The notes beneath the pieces were generated by a model that was not told where the DNA came from, made no database searches, and was given only the letters and a program-made list of their open reading frames with translations. From the NCBI GenBank assembly GCA_964571195.1, contig CAZNAD010000017.1, positions 1 through 53,423 of the forward strand: a DNA stretch of 53,423 bases. The letters are read 5' to 3'. Below, in pieces: positions 24,285 through 33,016 of this stretch. The DNA comes from PALSA-1006 sp964571195 (GTDB lineage Bacteria > Pseudomonadota > Gammaproteobacteria > Burkholderiales > Gallionellaceae). A program made the translations under genes and the position numbers. The stretch's first letter is position 1. Every line of letters begins with the position of its first letter.

Positions 24285-25613
24285 TCAGTCGCCCAGTGCG
24301 ACCCGTTGTTTCGACAGTGCCGGGTTCTGCGCGAAATAACGTTTGATGCCGTTCAGGATGGCGACAGCCATCTTCTCCCGGTAATCCTCATCCGTCAGAC
24401 GGCGCTCTTCTTCGGGGTTGCTGATGAAGGCGGTTTCCACCAGTATCGACGGGATGTCGGGCGACTTCAGCACGGCGAAACCGGCCTGTTCGACGAAGCC
24501 CCGGTGCAGGGTGTTGATATTGCCCAATTCTCTGAGCACATATTTGGCGACCTTCATGCTGTCGTTGATGGTGGCGGTCTGCGACAGGTCGAGCAGGGTG
24601 CGCGCCAGATAAGGGTCTTTGATAGCCAGGTTCACACCGCCGATCAAGTCGGCATCGTTCTCCTTGCGCGCCAACCAGCGCGCGGAAGCGCTGGTGGCTC
24701 CGCGTTCGGACAATGCGAACACGGACGAGCCGCGCGCGTGTGGCTTGACGAAGGCGTCGGCGTGAATGGAAACGAACAGGTCGGCATGGGCCTTGCGCGC
24801 CTTTTCCACCCGCCCACCCAGCGGAATGAAGTAATCCCCGTCGCGGATCAGCACGGCGCGCATACCCGGTGTGTCGTCGATCTGTTCCTTGAGTTTGCGC
24901 GCGATGGATAGGGTGACGTTTTTCTCGTGTGTGCCTTTGCGTCCGCGCGCGCCGGGGTCTTCCCCGCCGTGGCCGGCGTCAATGGCCACGACCAGTATGC
25001 GTGTGCTGAGTTCACTGTGCGCAACGGCGGGCGGGGTCTTCTCGCTTTTTTCAGCGGGTGCGGCGGGGATGTTCGCGGGCTTGCTCTTGATCTCGGCGAC
25101 CACCGGAGGGGAGACGGGGGACGGGGCCGACGCCGCTTTTACGGCGGTGTCCACCTTGTGCTTGTCTTCACCCTGCTGTACCAGCGCCATCAGCGGATCG
25201 ACGGCCACCGCCGGATACACATCCAGCACCAGACGGTTGCCGTATTCGGCCACGGGTTTGAGGTTGAACAATTGCGGTTTGGCTTCGGTCTTGAGGTCAA
25301 GTACCAGACGTACCACGCCGGGTTTGAAGCGGGCGACGCGCACGCTTTTGATGTAGGGGTCGTTGCTGCCGATCTTGCCGGTCAATTCGCTCAGCGTCGG
25401 GGTGATGTCCACATCGTTCAGGTCGATGACCAGACGTTCGGGGTCTTTGAGGGTGAGCAGGCTGTAACGGATCGCTTGCTTCGATTCCAGTGTCAGGCGG
25501 GTGTAGTCCTCCGCCGGCCATACCCGAGCCGAGCTGATCGTGATGGCGGCCTGTGCCTGTGGCAGCCATAACAAGGCGGAGAGCAGTATCAGGCGGACAA
25601 AGCGTTCAGACAT
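24285..25613 (-). CDS. amiC: N-acetylmuramoyl-L-alanine amidase with AMIN domain
   Basis: AmiC-type enzymes cut the stem peptide from muramic acid to separate daughter cells. The 442-residue protein has a signal peptide (MSERFVRLILLSALLWLPQAQA) and an AMIN targeting domain at about 24-135. A variable Ala/Pro/Lys linker follows to about 205, then Amidase_3. Zinc ligands are visible in VVAIDAGHGGEDPGARG, ADLFVSIHADAF and the glutamate motifs of ILVETAFISNPEEERRL. There is no LysM domain, unlike E. coli AmiB. It overlaps tsaE by 25 bp, the tsaE-amidase arrangement also found in E. coli. AmiB and AmiC cannot be told apart firmly by sequence alone. Confidence 0.93.
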   Translation of the reverse strand: MSERFVRLILLSALLWLPQAQAAITISSARVWPAEDYTRLTLESKQAIRYSLLTLKDPERLVIDLNDVDITPTLSELTGKIGSNDPYIKSVRVARFKPGVVRLVLDLKTEAKPQLFNLKPVAEYGNRLVLDVYPAVAVDPLMALVQQGEDKHKVDTAVKAASAPSPVSPPVVAEIKSKPANIPAAPAEKSEKTPPAVAHSELSTRILVVAIDAGHGGEDPGARGRKGTHEKNVTLSIARKLKEQIDDTPGMRAVLIRDGDYFIPLGGRVEKARKAHADLFVSIHADAFVKPHARGSSVFALSERGATSASARWLARKENDADLIGGVNLAIKDPYLARTLLDLSQTATINDSMKVAKYVLRELGNINTLHRGFVEQAGFAVLKSPDIPSILVETAFISNPEEERRLTDEDYREKMAVAILNGIKRYFAQNPALSKQRVALGD

Positions 25614-26059
25614 CGTTCACCTGCATCGGTATGGGCATATAGATCAAGGTTGCGTCCTGTCTGCTGGATGGTGAAAACGATCTCCAGGTCTGCGGGGGGC
25701 AACACACCGGCTGCCTGCTCCGGCCATTCCACCAGACAGGTGTTGTCCCGGTTGAACTCGTCGCGGAATCCCGCCGCTTCCCATTCTTCGGCATCGCGAA
25801 AGCGGTACAGATCGAAGTGGCGCAAGTTTAACCCAGGCAAGTCGTACTGCTCAATCAACGTGTAAGTCGGACTCTTCACGCGCCCCCGGTAACCCAGCGC
25901 CTGCAACAGGCCGCGCACCAGTGTGGTCTTGCCCGCGCCAAGGTCGCCGCGCAGATAGACCGTCATGCCCGCTTGCAGGATGGGCGCGAGACGTGCGGCG
26001 AAGTCTGCCGTGGCGGTCTCGTCCGGCAGGCTGATTCGGCTATGATTCGGTCTATGCAA
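25589..26059 (-). CDS. tsaE: tRNA threonylcarbamoyladenosine biosynthesis ATPase TsaE
   Basis: TsaE works with TsaB, TsaC and TsaD in forming t6A37 on ANN-decoding tRNAs. The 156-residue product has the Walker A motif GDLGAGKTTLVRGLL, then KSPTYTLIEQYDL, LRHFDLYRF and CLVEWPEQA, all diagnostic. No ATG gives a full-length protein. A TTG at 26059 preceded by AGGTG is used, giving the N-terminus LHRPNHSRISLPDETAT. The much longer upstream extension of the frame is the shadow of queG. The first codons overlap those of queG on the other strand, so the two starts share the same DNA. The stop lies 25 bp inside amiC. Confidence 0.93.
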   Translation of the reverse strand: MHRPNHSRISLPDETATADFAARLAPILQAGMTVYLRGDLGAGKTTLVRGLLQALGYRGRVKSPTYTLIEQYDLPGLNLRHFDLYRFRDAEEWEAAGFRDEFNRDNTCLVEWPEQAAGVLPPADLEIVFTIQQTGRNLDLYAHTDAGERCLNALSA

Positions 26060-27115
26060 AAAGAGACACCTCAAATTGATTATGCCGCACTGGCCGACGC
26101 CATCAAGGTCTGGGGCAAGGCGCTCGGTTTCCAGGCCGTGGGCATCAGCGATACCCGCCTGGATGAGGCGGAGACACATCTGCTGCGCTGGCTGGAGGAC
26201 GGTCATCACGGCGCGATGGATTATATGGCAAAACACGGTGTGAAACGCGCGCGTCCGGCGGAGCTGGTACCGGGTACGTTGCGCGTCATCTCGTTGCGCA
26301 TGAACTACGTCCCGGCACAGGCAAAAGACGCGCGGCAGGTGTTGACGGAAGGCGCGCGCGCCTTTGTCTCGCGTTACGCGCTCGGTCGCGATTATCACAA
26401 GGTGTTGCGCAACCGTCTGGAGCGACTGGCACAACAAATACGTGCGCAAGTCGATTGTCAGTGCCGGGTGTTCACCGACTCTGCGCCGGTGCTGGAAGTG
26501 GCGCTGGCGCAAAAGGCGCATCTGGGCTGGCGCGGCAAACACACGCTGTTGTTGTCGCGTGAGCAGGGCTCGGCGTTCTTTCTCGGCGAGATATTCATCG
26601 ACCTGCCGCTGCCGGTCGATATGCCGCAGGACGAGCATTGCGGTACTTGCCGGACCTGTATCGAGGTCTGCCCGACACAGGCGATTATCGCCCCTTACCG
26701 GATCGACGCGCGGCGCTGTATCTCCTATCTCACCATCGAACTTACCGGCAGCATTCCGGTCGAGTTGCGCCCGCTCATCGGCAACCGCATCTATGGCTGC
26801 GACGACTGCCAATTGTTCTGTCCGTGGAACCGTTTCGCGCAGACCTCGGACGAGCCGGACTTCGCCGTGCGCAACGGGCTGGACGATGTCGCGCTGGTCG
26901 AGTTGTTCGCCTGGGATGAGGCGGCCTTCCATACCCGGTTGGCGGGAAGTGCCATCCACCGCATCGGGCACGAACAATGGCTGCGCAATATTGCGGTGGC
27001 GCTGGGCAATGCACCGCCCACCGCGCAGATCGTCAATGCCTTGCAGATGCGAGTCTCGCATCCGTCGGCGCTGGTGCGCGAACATGTCGCTTGGGCATTG
27101 TCGCGGCGGCGGTAG
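26042..27115 (+). CDS. queG: Epoxyqueuosine reductase
   Basis: QueG reduces epoxyqueuosine to queuosine in tRNA, using cobalamin and two [4Fe-4S] clusters. The roughly 357-residue protein has the cobalamin-domain features FVSRYALGRDYHKVLR and TDSAPVLEVALAQKAHLGW. The cluster motifs are CGTCRTCIEVCP and CDDCQLFCPW, with a further Cys in RRCISY. It ends with a HEAT-like repeat (LVREHVAWALSRRR). Two ATG starts are possible, 26042 and 26054; neither has a strong ribosome-binding site. It is divergent from tsaE-amiC, as in E. coli, with overlapping start regions. Confidence 0.94.
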   Translation: MIRSMQKETPQIDYAALADAIKVWGKALGFQAVGISDTRLDEAETHLLRWLEDGHHGAMDYMAKHGVKRARPAELVPGTLRVISLRMNYVPAQAKDARQVLTEGARAFVSRYALGRDYHKVLRNRLERLAQQIRAQVDCQCRVFTDSAPVLEVALAQKAHLGWRGKHTLLLSREQGSAFFLGEIFIDLPLPVDMPQDEHCGTCRTCIEVCPTQAIIAPYRIDARRCISYLTIELTGSIPVELRPLIGNRIYGCDDCQLFCPWNRFAQTSDEPDFAVRNGLDDVALVELFAWDEAAFHTRLAGSAIHRIGHEQWLRNIAVALGNAPPTAQIVNALQMRVSHPSALVREHVAWALSRRR

Positions 27116-27195
27116 CAGAGGCTCCCCGGCGGGGGTATTGACCGGGCTGTGCCAGTCCTTTATAAAGCCGCTCTGGATTAACGCGGCGAGGTACT

Positions 27196-28185
27196 GTGGA
27201 ATCAGTTGAGCTCCTGCGACTAAATCTGATGATCGAACCCGATCTACAGAACTTCGTCGGCTTTCTTATGGAAAGTAGCAGGCATTTCAAAGGAAATGCC
27301 TTCAGGACTTCGCTCGCATGCCTCGAATTGAGCCAACGTCTGCGTGCCGCAGGTGCTTGCCGCGGACACCCCTTCCCCATCAGCCTGCAATTGCACGACC
27401 GGACTTTGCGCGCGTGCTGGACGGCTCAGGAGCTGACCATCATGCAAACGGGCGAGGTGGAACGCGCGTCCATCGAACAGTTGCGCGACCATCTGCACCG
27501 CTCCACCGAAGCCGCCGATCCAGAGATACTGATACAACGCAATGCGGCGATGGAGCGTCATCTGCAAGAGACACGCGCACGTACCGAACAGGAGCTGGCC
27601 GAGCTGCAAGTGAAGTTGCTCAGCCGCCAGGCCGAGTTGCAGGTTTCCATCCGTCAGGCTGCGACCGATCCACTCACCATGTTGCCGAATCGTCGTGCTT
27701 TCGACGAGCGATTGAATCAGGCGTTCCGCTATACCATGCGTCAGCGCATCTCTCCGCTGTCGCTGGTGATGCTGGATCTGGATCACTTCAAAGCCATCAA
27801 CGACGAAAACGGCCATTTGTTCGGCGATTCCTACCTGAACAAGATGGCGCATATCCTGCGCAGCGTGATTCGCGAGGATGTGGATTGCGCGTTCCGTTTC
27901 GGCGGGGACGAGTTCGCCATGATGATTTATGCGGACTTCGGCACAGCATGCGAGAAATCGAAACAAGTGATCCAACAGATGGACGGCAAAGTCAGCGTCG
28001 GCATCGCTACCATCGACCAGCACACCCGCAAGGATTTTACGCTGGAAGATTTCATCCATGCCTCCGACAGCGCCCTGTACGAGGCCAAGAATCGCGGACG
28101 GGGCAGAGCCGTGGTCGCCGGATGCGAGCAGGGCGATACCCATTTGTGCGGAACGGCTTGTACCGCGAAAGTATCCTGTGTCTGA
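27196..28185 (+). CDS. Cytoplasmic diguanylate cyclase of a stressosome-like operon
   Basis: The 329-residue protein has no membrane segment. Residues 1 to about 120 are an unassigned helical domain. A coiled-coil signalling helix (LQETRARTEQELAELQVKLLSRQAELQ) leads into a GGDEF domain beginning DPLTMLPNRRAF. The catalytic motif FGGDEF is intact at about 236-240. The inhibitory I-site RxxD is not present at the expected place, so product inhibition may be lacking. The start is GTG with GAGG five bases upstream. Its stop overlaps the next gene's GTG by 8 bp. Together with the downstream kinase/phosphatase and STAS proteins, it is the likely output enzyme of the module, making c-di-GMP when the switch is released. 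Confidence 0.88.
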   Translation: MESVELLRLNLMIEPDLQNFVGFLMESSRHFKGNAFRTSLACLELSQRLRAAGACRGHPFPISLQLHDRTLRACWTAQELTIMQTGEVERASIEQLRDHLHRSTEAADPEILIQRNAAMERHLQETRARTEQELAELQVKLLSRQAELQVSIRQAATDPLTMLPNRRAFDERLNQAFRYTMRQRISPLSLVMLDLDHFKAINDENGHLFGDSYLNKMAHILRSVIREDVDCAFRFGGDEFAMMIYADFGTACEKSKQVIQQMDGKVSVGIATIDQHTRKDFTLEDFIHASDSALYEAKNRGRGRAVVAGCEQGDTHLCGTACTAKVSCV

Positions 28186-29221
28186 AATCTTCGATAGTGC
28201 CACCGACTGCAAGCTGCTATTCAACAATGCGACGCAGAGCGAAAGTTCACTGATTCTGCTGCGCTCCAAACTGGTCGCCCTCACGCAGCGTTTCGGCGTC
28301 AGCGACCTGAAGCGCGAGAACATGCTGCTGGTGGCTTCCGAACTGGTGAGCAACAACGTGAAACATGCTGCGGGGCGCGGTATGGTGCAACTGTGGAAAC
28401 AACCCGGCGGAGTGTTGGATATCCTGTCGCTGGATTTCGGCCCCGGTATCGCCAATCTGGCCACGGCGGAGACGGACGGATATTCGACGTCCAATACACT
28501 GGGCAAAGGACTGGGGGCGATTCGTCGCTTGAGCGATGAGTCGTATATCTACACGCAGCAGGAACGCGCTGGACAATCGAAGAAATGGAGCGGAACGGTG
28601 ATCCTGGCACGCTTCCATCTCGACAAGGACAACAAAGAGGCGAAGTCGGGATACAAGTTCGGCCTATACTCGCGCTCCTTGTCCGATGAGCGTTACAACG
28701 GCGACCGGATCTATCTGAAACGATCCGGCAAGACCCTGCGCTGGTTGCATCTGGACGGCCTCGGTCACGGCGAGGAGGCGCAGGCCGCGACATCCGACCT
28801 GTCTACCCATCTGGACAGTTATGACACGCCGGAAGAAATACTGGCGGTGGTGGACCGGCAGCTCGTTAATACACGCGGGGCGGTCGCTATCACCGGGGAG
28901 ATCGATCTGGCCAGATGTAATCTGCGCATATCGGGGATCGGTGATATGACCGCCCATCTCTACGATCAGGAGCAGATCCAGCATTTCACTTTCGCTCCCG
29001 GCATATTGGGGCGCGAGCACCGCTCGGCGACCGGTCTGGAGACTGGATTCGAGAAGAAATATGTCGTCGTCACGGCGAGCGATGGCATACGCAGAAACTG
29101 GGATACCGCCAATTTTGTCGGCTTGTTCAACCAGCACCCGCAGTTGATCGCCTACACCCTGGGCAATATCATGGGGCGGATCTCGGATGACCAGTCGATT
29201 TGTGTTTGTTCCATAGGATAG
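28178..29221 (+). CDS. RsbT/RsbW-like serine kinase fused to RsbX/SpoIIE-like phosphatase
   Basis: One protein combines two opposing activities. Residues about 15-145 form a GHKL ATPase of the anti-sigma kinase type: N-box ENMLLVASELVSNNVKHA, G1 LDFGPGI (86-91) and G2 TLGKGLGAIRRL. Residues about 155-347 form a PPM phosphatase with metal-binding aspartates in NGDRIYL (D176), LDGLGHGEEA (D193), ASDGI (D302) and DDQSICV (D337-D338), most like RsbX. In Bacillus these are separate proteins: RsbT phosphorylates the STAS proteins RsbR and RsbS, and RsbX removes the phosphate. Both STAS proteins follow here. The start is a GTG inside the diguanylate cyclase stop. No sigma-B homologue is present in the window. 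Confidence 0.88.
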   Translation: MSEIFDSATDCKLLFNNATQSESSLILLRSKLVALTQRFGVSDLKRENMLLVASELVSNNVKHAAGRGMVQLWKQPGGVLDILSLDFGPGIANLATAETDGYSTSNTLGKGLGAIRRLSDESYIYTQQERAGQSKKWSGTVILARFHLDKDNKEAKSGYKFGLYSRSLSDERYNGDRIYLKRSGKTLRWLHLDGLGHGEEAQAATSDLSTHLDSYDTPEEILAVVDRQLVNTRGAVAITGEIDLARCNLRISGIGDMTAHLYDQEQIQHFTFAPGILGREHRSATGLETGFEKKYVVVTASDGIRRNWDTANFVGLFNQHPQLIAYTLGNIMGRISDDQSICVCSIG

Positions 29222-29232
29222 GGGAGATAAAG

Positions 29233-30102
29233 ATGGTGCAGAAAAAGGAATCCAGCGAAAAATTGGCGGCATTGTTCGCGTTGAAGATCGGCAACATTTC
29301 CGGGCAACTGGAGGAGCCGGGGCGCGAGTTCTTCTGTGCCGACAACAAGCTGATGGATGAAGACGAGGTCGCCGACCTGAGCAGCGAGTTCGTCACGCTG
29401 ATCACCGGTTTGCTCGGTTCGAAAGACCCGCATAAACGCACCTCGCCGCAGTTCCACGCGCTGGAGACATTCTTTTCTGGATTGGCGCAGCGCGTCCTGA
29501 TGCGCGGTGGCAACGTGGAAGAGGTGGTGCGTTATGCGCAACAGTTGCAATACACCCTGATTTCCGCGCTGGAGCGCGACAGCGGTATCCCGTTCACCCA
29601 GTCGCGTTCGGTGTTGCTGTATTTCGCGCAGCATTTCGACTCGCTCATCATGGCGATCTTCCGCACCTATCTGGTCGAGCGGGAGAATACGCTCAAGGCG
29701 CAGGAAGAGGAGTTGCGCGAGACCTCGACACCGATCGCGGAAATATGGGACGGTGTGCTGACACTGCCCATCATCGGCACACTCGATTCCAGCCGTACCA
29801 TGCTGGTGATGGAGGCCTTGCTTAACCGCATCTCCAAAGACCATGCCCGCGCGGTCGTGATGGACCTCACCGGGGTCAAAAATATTGATTCTCAGGTTTC
29901 GCACCACCTGATCCAGATGGTGCGCGCGGTGCAATTGATGGGGGCGGATGCGATCATCACCGGCATCCATCCTGAGATCGCACGCGCACTGGTCAGCCTG
30001 AACATCGACCTGACCGGAGTGACCACACGCGCGAGTCTGTCGGACGGACTTAAAGAAGCATTCCTGCGCATGGGCATCCATGTGAGCCAGAAAACGAACT
30101 GA
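29233..30102 (+). CDS. RsbR-like stressosome protein (sensor domain plus STAS)
   Basis: RsbR proteins form the stressosome core with RsbS. The 289-residue product has a helical N-terminal sensor of about 150 residues resembling the globin-like RsbR N-domain but without an evident haem-binding pattern. The connecting helix is LKAQEEELRETSTPIAEIWDGVLTLPIIGTLDS, the most recognisable RsbR signature. The C-terminal STAS domain follows. The two threonines phosphorylated in Bacillus RsbRA have matching candidates: T213 in DLTGVKNIDS and T243 in IITGIHPEIA. GGGAG precedes the ATG. It starts 11 bp after the kinase/phosphatase gene, and its stop shares a base with the next start. Confidence 0.9.
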   Translation: MVQKKESSEKLAALFALKIGNISGQLEEPGREFFCADNKLMDEDEVADLSSEFVTLITGLLGSKDPHKRTSPQFHALETFFSGLAQRVLMRGGNVEEVVRYAQQLQYTLISALERDSGIPFTQSRSVLLYFAQHFDSLIMAIFRTYLVERENTLKAQEEELRETSTPIAEIWDGVLTLPIIGTLDSSRTMLVMEALLNRISKDHARAVVMDLTGVKNIDSQVSHHLIQMVRAVQLMGADAIITGIHPEIARALVSLNIDLTGVTTRASLSDGLKEAFLRMGIHVSQKTN

Positions 30103-30437
30103 TGGCAATCGCGGGCATACATCTGACTCGGATCGGCAAGGGCGATTTTCTGTTCGAGCCGCTGAGCAGCATGAACATCCAGGATCAGGACAGGCTGGTT
30201 CTGGAGTTGGTCGCGCATCTGCAGCAGGGGCAGGGCAGGCGCTTGTATTACGATCTGAACTCCTTGCCGGTGATCGACCCGGTCTATTACGACTGGCTCG
30301 ACAAGTTGGCCCGTACCTGCCTGACACTGAACGTCAAAATGATCTGCATCAACATGCAGCCGACGGCTGCCTTCACCCTGTCCCAATTCATCACCGGCAG
30401 GCCGGTGTTCGAGACCGCACTGGGCATTCCAGACTGA
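30102..30437 (+). CDS. RsbS-like single-domain STAS protein
   Basis: The 111-residue protein is a lone STAS domain in the RsbS position, starting at the last base of the RsbR-like stop (TGATG). The switch segment reads YYDLNSLPVIDP, which aligns with the Bacillus RsbS segment DISALEIVDS. The residue at the phosphoserine position is Asn53 rather than Ser, with Ser54 next to it. It may therefore be phosphorylated one residue later, or be a constitutive form. Similarity outside this segment is low, so the RsbS assignment rests on size, fold pattern and position. It ends the operon; fadE starts after 105 bp. Confidence 0.75.
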   Translation: MAIAGIHLTRIGKGDFLFEPLSSMNIQDQDRLVLELVAHLQQGQGRRLYYDLNSLPVIDPVYYDWLDKLARTCLTLNVKMICINMQPTAAFTLSQFITGRPVFETALGIPD

Positions 30438-30542
30438 GCGCAGATGCGTGCGGATATGAAATCCGGCGCAAGCGTAGCGGGAATGCGGCAGAAGAGTTAA
30501 AGTTCTGCACGTACATACAAAAAACATTCAGGGGGAGTCGCG

Positions 30543-32978
30543 ATGGCATTTCTATTGTTCGTATCGGTACTTGCCGTATTCCTGTCGCTTTCCTTTTTTC
30601 GCGCCTCCTTGTTGAGCTGGCTGCTGGCAGCGATGGTGTTCGTGCCGCTCATCGCGGTGCAAAGCCGCATCTCCGATACCGCGCTGCAACTGGTTTATAT
30701 TGCCCTGCTGCTGGTCGTGGTGGTGTTCGGCCTGCCGTTCCTGCGCCGTTTTCTGGTCAGCCGACCCCTGCTCGGTGTGTTCCGCAAGATACTGCCGCAG
30801 GTTTCGCAGACCGAGCAGGAAGCACTGGATGCGGGTACGGTATGGTGGGATGGCGAGCTGTTCAGCGGCAATCCCCATTGGGACAAGTTGCTGGCGTTGC
30901 CCAAGCCTGGTCTGAGCGCTGAAGAGCAGGCTTTCCTCGACAACGAAGTGGAACAGTTGTGCGCCATGATCGACGATTGGGATGTCACCCATGTGCGTCA
31001 GGACTTGCCGCCGCAGGTGTGGCAGTTCATCAGGGACAAGGGTTTCTTCGGCATGATCATCCCGAAGGAATACGGCGGTTTGCAGTTCTCCGCGCAGGCC
31101 CACTCCGCCGTGGTGACCAAGGTCGCTTCGCGCAGCGGCACGGCGGCGGTGACGGTGATGGTGCCGAATTCGCTCGGCCCCGCCGAATTGCTGTTGCACT
31201 ACGGCACGCAAGCGCAGAAAGACAAATACTTGCGCCGTCTCGCCAATGGCCAAGAAGTGCCCTGTTTCGCGTTGACCGGGCCGTTCGCCGGTTCCGATGC
31301 GGGTGCCATCCCCGATGTGGGGACAGTCTGTTACGGCGAATTCAACGGACAAGCCGACGTGTTGGGTGTGCGCGTGAGCTGGGAGAAGCGCTACATCACG
31401 CTGGCACCGGTCGCCACCCTGCTGGGCCTGGCATTCAAACTGTACGATCCGCAAAATCTGCTCGGCCCGGAAGTCGCACGCGGCATCACGCTGGCGCTGA
31501 TCCCGGTCGATACGCCGGGAGTGCGTGTTGGTCGCCGTCACTTCCCGCTCAACTCGGCGTTCCAGAACGGTCCGACACAAGGTACGGACGTGTTCATCCC
31601 GATGGACTACATCATCGGCGGTGCAGAGCGTATCGGCCAAGGCTGGCGCATGCTGATGGAATGTCTGGCGGCGGGACGTTCGATCTCATTGCCCGCCAGT
31701 GCCACCGGTGGTGCAAAACTGGCAGCGCGCAGCAGCGGAGCCTATGCGCGAGTGCGCAAACAGTTCCATATGCCGGTGGGCAAGTTCGAGGGTGTGGAAG
31801 AGGCGCTCACCCGTATCGCGGGCAACCTTTACGTGATGGATGCGGTGCGGGTGCTCACCGCGCAGGCGGTCGATCTGGGCGAGAAGCCATCGGTGATCTC
31901 GGCCATCGTCAAATATCACTGCACCGAGCGCGGGCGGGTGGTCATCAACGACGCGATGGATGTCCACGGCGGCAAAGGTATCTGTCTGGGGCCGGACAAC
32001 TATCTGGCGCGTTTCTACCAGCAGACCCCGATCGGTATCACCGTCGAAGGGGCCAACATCCTCACGCGCAGTCTCATCATCTTCGGGCAGGGCGCAGTGC
32101 GCGCCCATCCCTATGTGCTGAAAGAGATCAAGGCCGCGCATGAGGCCGACAAAAAACGCGCCGTGTTCGATTTTGATGCCGCGCTGTTTGGACATATCAG
32201 CTTTGCCATGAGCAATGCGGTGCGCTCGCTGCTGTTCGCGCTGAGCGGCGGTCGTATCATCGATGCGCCCACGGAAGAACCGACGCGGCGTTATTACCAG
32301 CTGCTCACACGTTATGCCACCTCGTTCGCCTTTGCGGCGGATATCGCCATGCTGGTACTCGGCGGCGGACTCAAACGCCGCGAGAAACTGTCGGCGCGTC
32401 TGGGCGATGTGTTGAGCCAGTTATACCTGTGTTCGGCGGTGCTGAAGAAGTTCGAGGATGACGGTCGCCCGCCGCAGGATATGCCCTTGCTCGATTGGGC
32501 GATGCAGGACGGCTTGTATCGTATCCAGCTCGCCTTCGATGGTGTGTTGCAGAACTTCCCCAACCGCCCAGCGGCGCTGTTGTTGCGCGCACTCATCTTC
32601 CCGCTGGGGCAATGCCGCCGTCCGCCGAGTGATGCGCTGGGACATGAGGTCGCCGCACTCATCATCGGCCCCACTCCGGCACGCGAGCGGCTCACCGCAG
32701 GTTGCTACATCTCCGGTGACGAGCGTGATGCGGTGGGTGCGCTGGAGGCCGCTTTGGATAGCACGCTCAGATGCGAGCCGCTACAGGCTGAACTGGCGGA
32801 CGCGCGCAAAGCCGGCAAGCTGAAGGCGCTGGATGAACCCGGACAGATCGCCGAAGCGCGCGCGGCGGGTCTGCTCACGGAAGCACAGGCTGTGCAACTG
32901 GAACGTGATTACGCGCTGCGCCGCAAGGTCATCATGGTGGATGATTTTGCGCCGGAACAGTTGGCGGCGGGGCGCTGA
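30543..32978 (+). CDS. fadE: Acyl-CoA dehydrogenase, FadE type
   Basis: FadE introduces the first double bond in fatty acyl-CoA, passing electrons to the respiratory chain. The 811-residue length matches E. coli FadE (814). Two or three N-terminal membrane segments (about 1-70) are followed by the dehydrogenase core: FGMIIPKEYGGLQFSAQAHS, CFALTGPFAGSDAGAIPD and DVHGGKGICLGPDNYLARFYQQTPIGITVEGANILTRS. A long C-terminal helical extension typical of FadE runs to about 811. GGGGGAG lies before the ATG. The gene opens the beta-oxidation cluster, 105 bp behind the stressosome genes, so a promoter probably lies in that gap. Confidence 0.95.
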   Translation: MAFLLFVSVLAVFLSLSFFRASLLSWLLAAMVFVPLIAVQSRISDTALQLVYIALLLVVVVFGLPFLRRFLVSRPLLGVFRKILPQVSQTEQEALDAGTVWWDGELFSGNPHWDKLLALPKPGLSAEEQAFLDNEVEQLCAMIDDWDVTHVRQDLPPQVWQFIRDKGFFGMIIPKEYGGLQFSAQAHSAVVTKVASRSGTAAVTVMVPNSLGPAELLLHYGTQAQKDKYLRRLANGQEVPCFALTGPFAGSDAGAIPDVGTVCYGEFNGQADVLGVRVSWEKRYITLAPVATLLGLAFKLYDPQNLLGPEVARGITLALIPVDTPGVRVGRRHFPLNSAFQNGPTQGTDVFIPMDYIIGGAERIGQGWRMLMECLAAGRSISLPASATGGAKLAARSSGAYARVRKQFHMPVGKFEGVEEALTRIAGNLYVMDAVRVLTAQAVDLGEKPSVISAIVKYHCTERGRVVINDAMDVHGGKGICLGPDNYLARFYQQTPIGITVEGANILTRSLIIFGQGAVRAHPYVLKEIKAAHEADKKRAVFDFDAALFGHISFAMSNAVRSLLFALSGGRIIDAPTEEPTRRYYQLLTRYATSFAFAADIAMLVLGGGLKRREKLSARLGDVLSQLYLCSAVLKKFEDDGRPPQDMPLLDWAMQDGLYRIQLAFDGVLQNFPNRPAALLLRALIFPLGQCRRPPSDALGHEVAALIIGPTPARERLTAGCYISGDERDAVGALEAALDSTLRCEPLQAELADARKAGKLKALDEPGQIAEARAAGLLTEAQAVQLERDYALRRKVIMVDDFAPEQLAAGR

Positions 32979-33016
32979 ACATGCCGTTTCCGCGCGGATA
33001 ATCCGCCACACTGAAT

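Noticed and set aside
25589..27085. 498-residue minus-strand frame spanning tsaE and queG
   Set aside because: Only its last 156 or so residues are real (TsaE). The rest is antisense to queG, which has intact Fe-S motifs.
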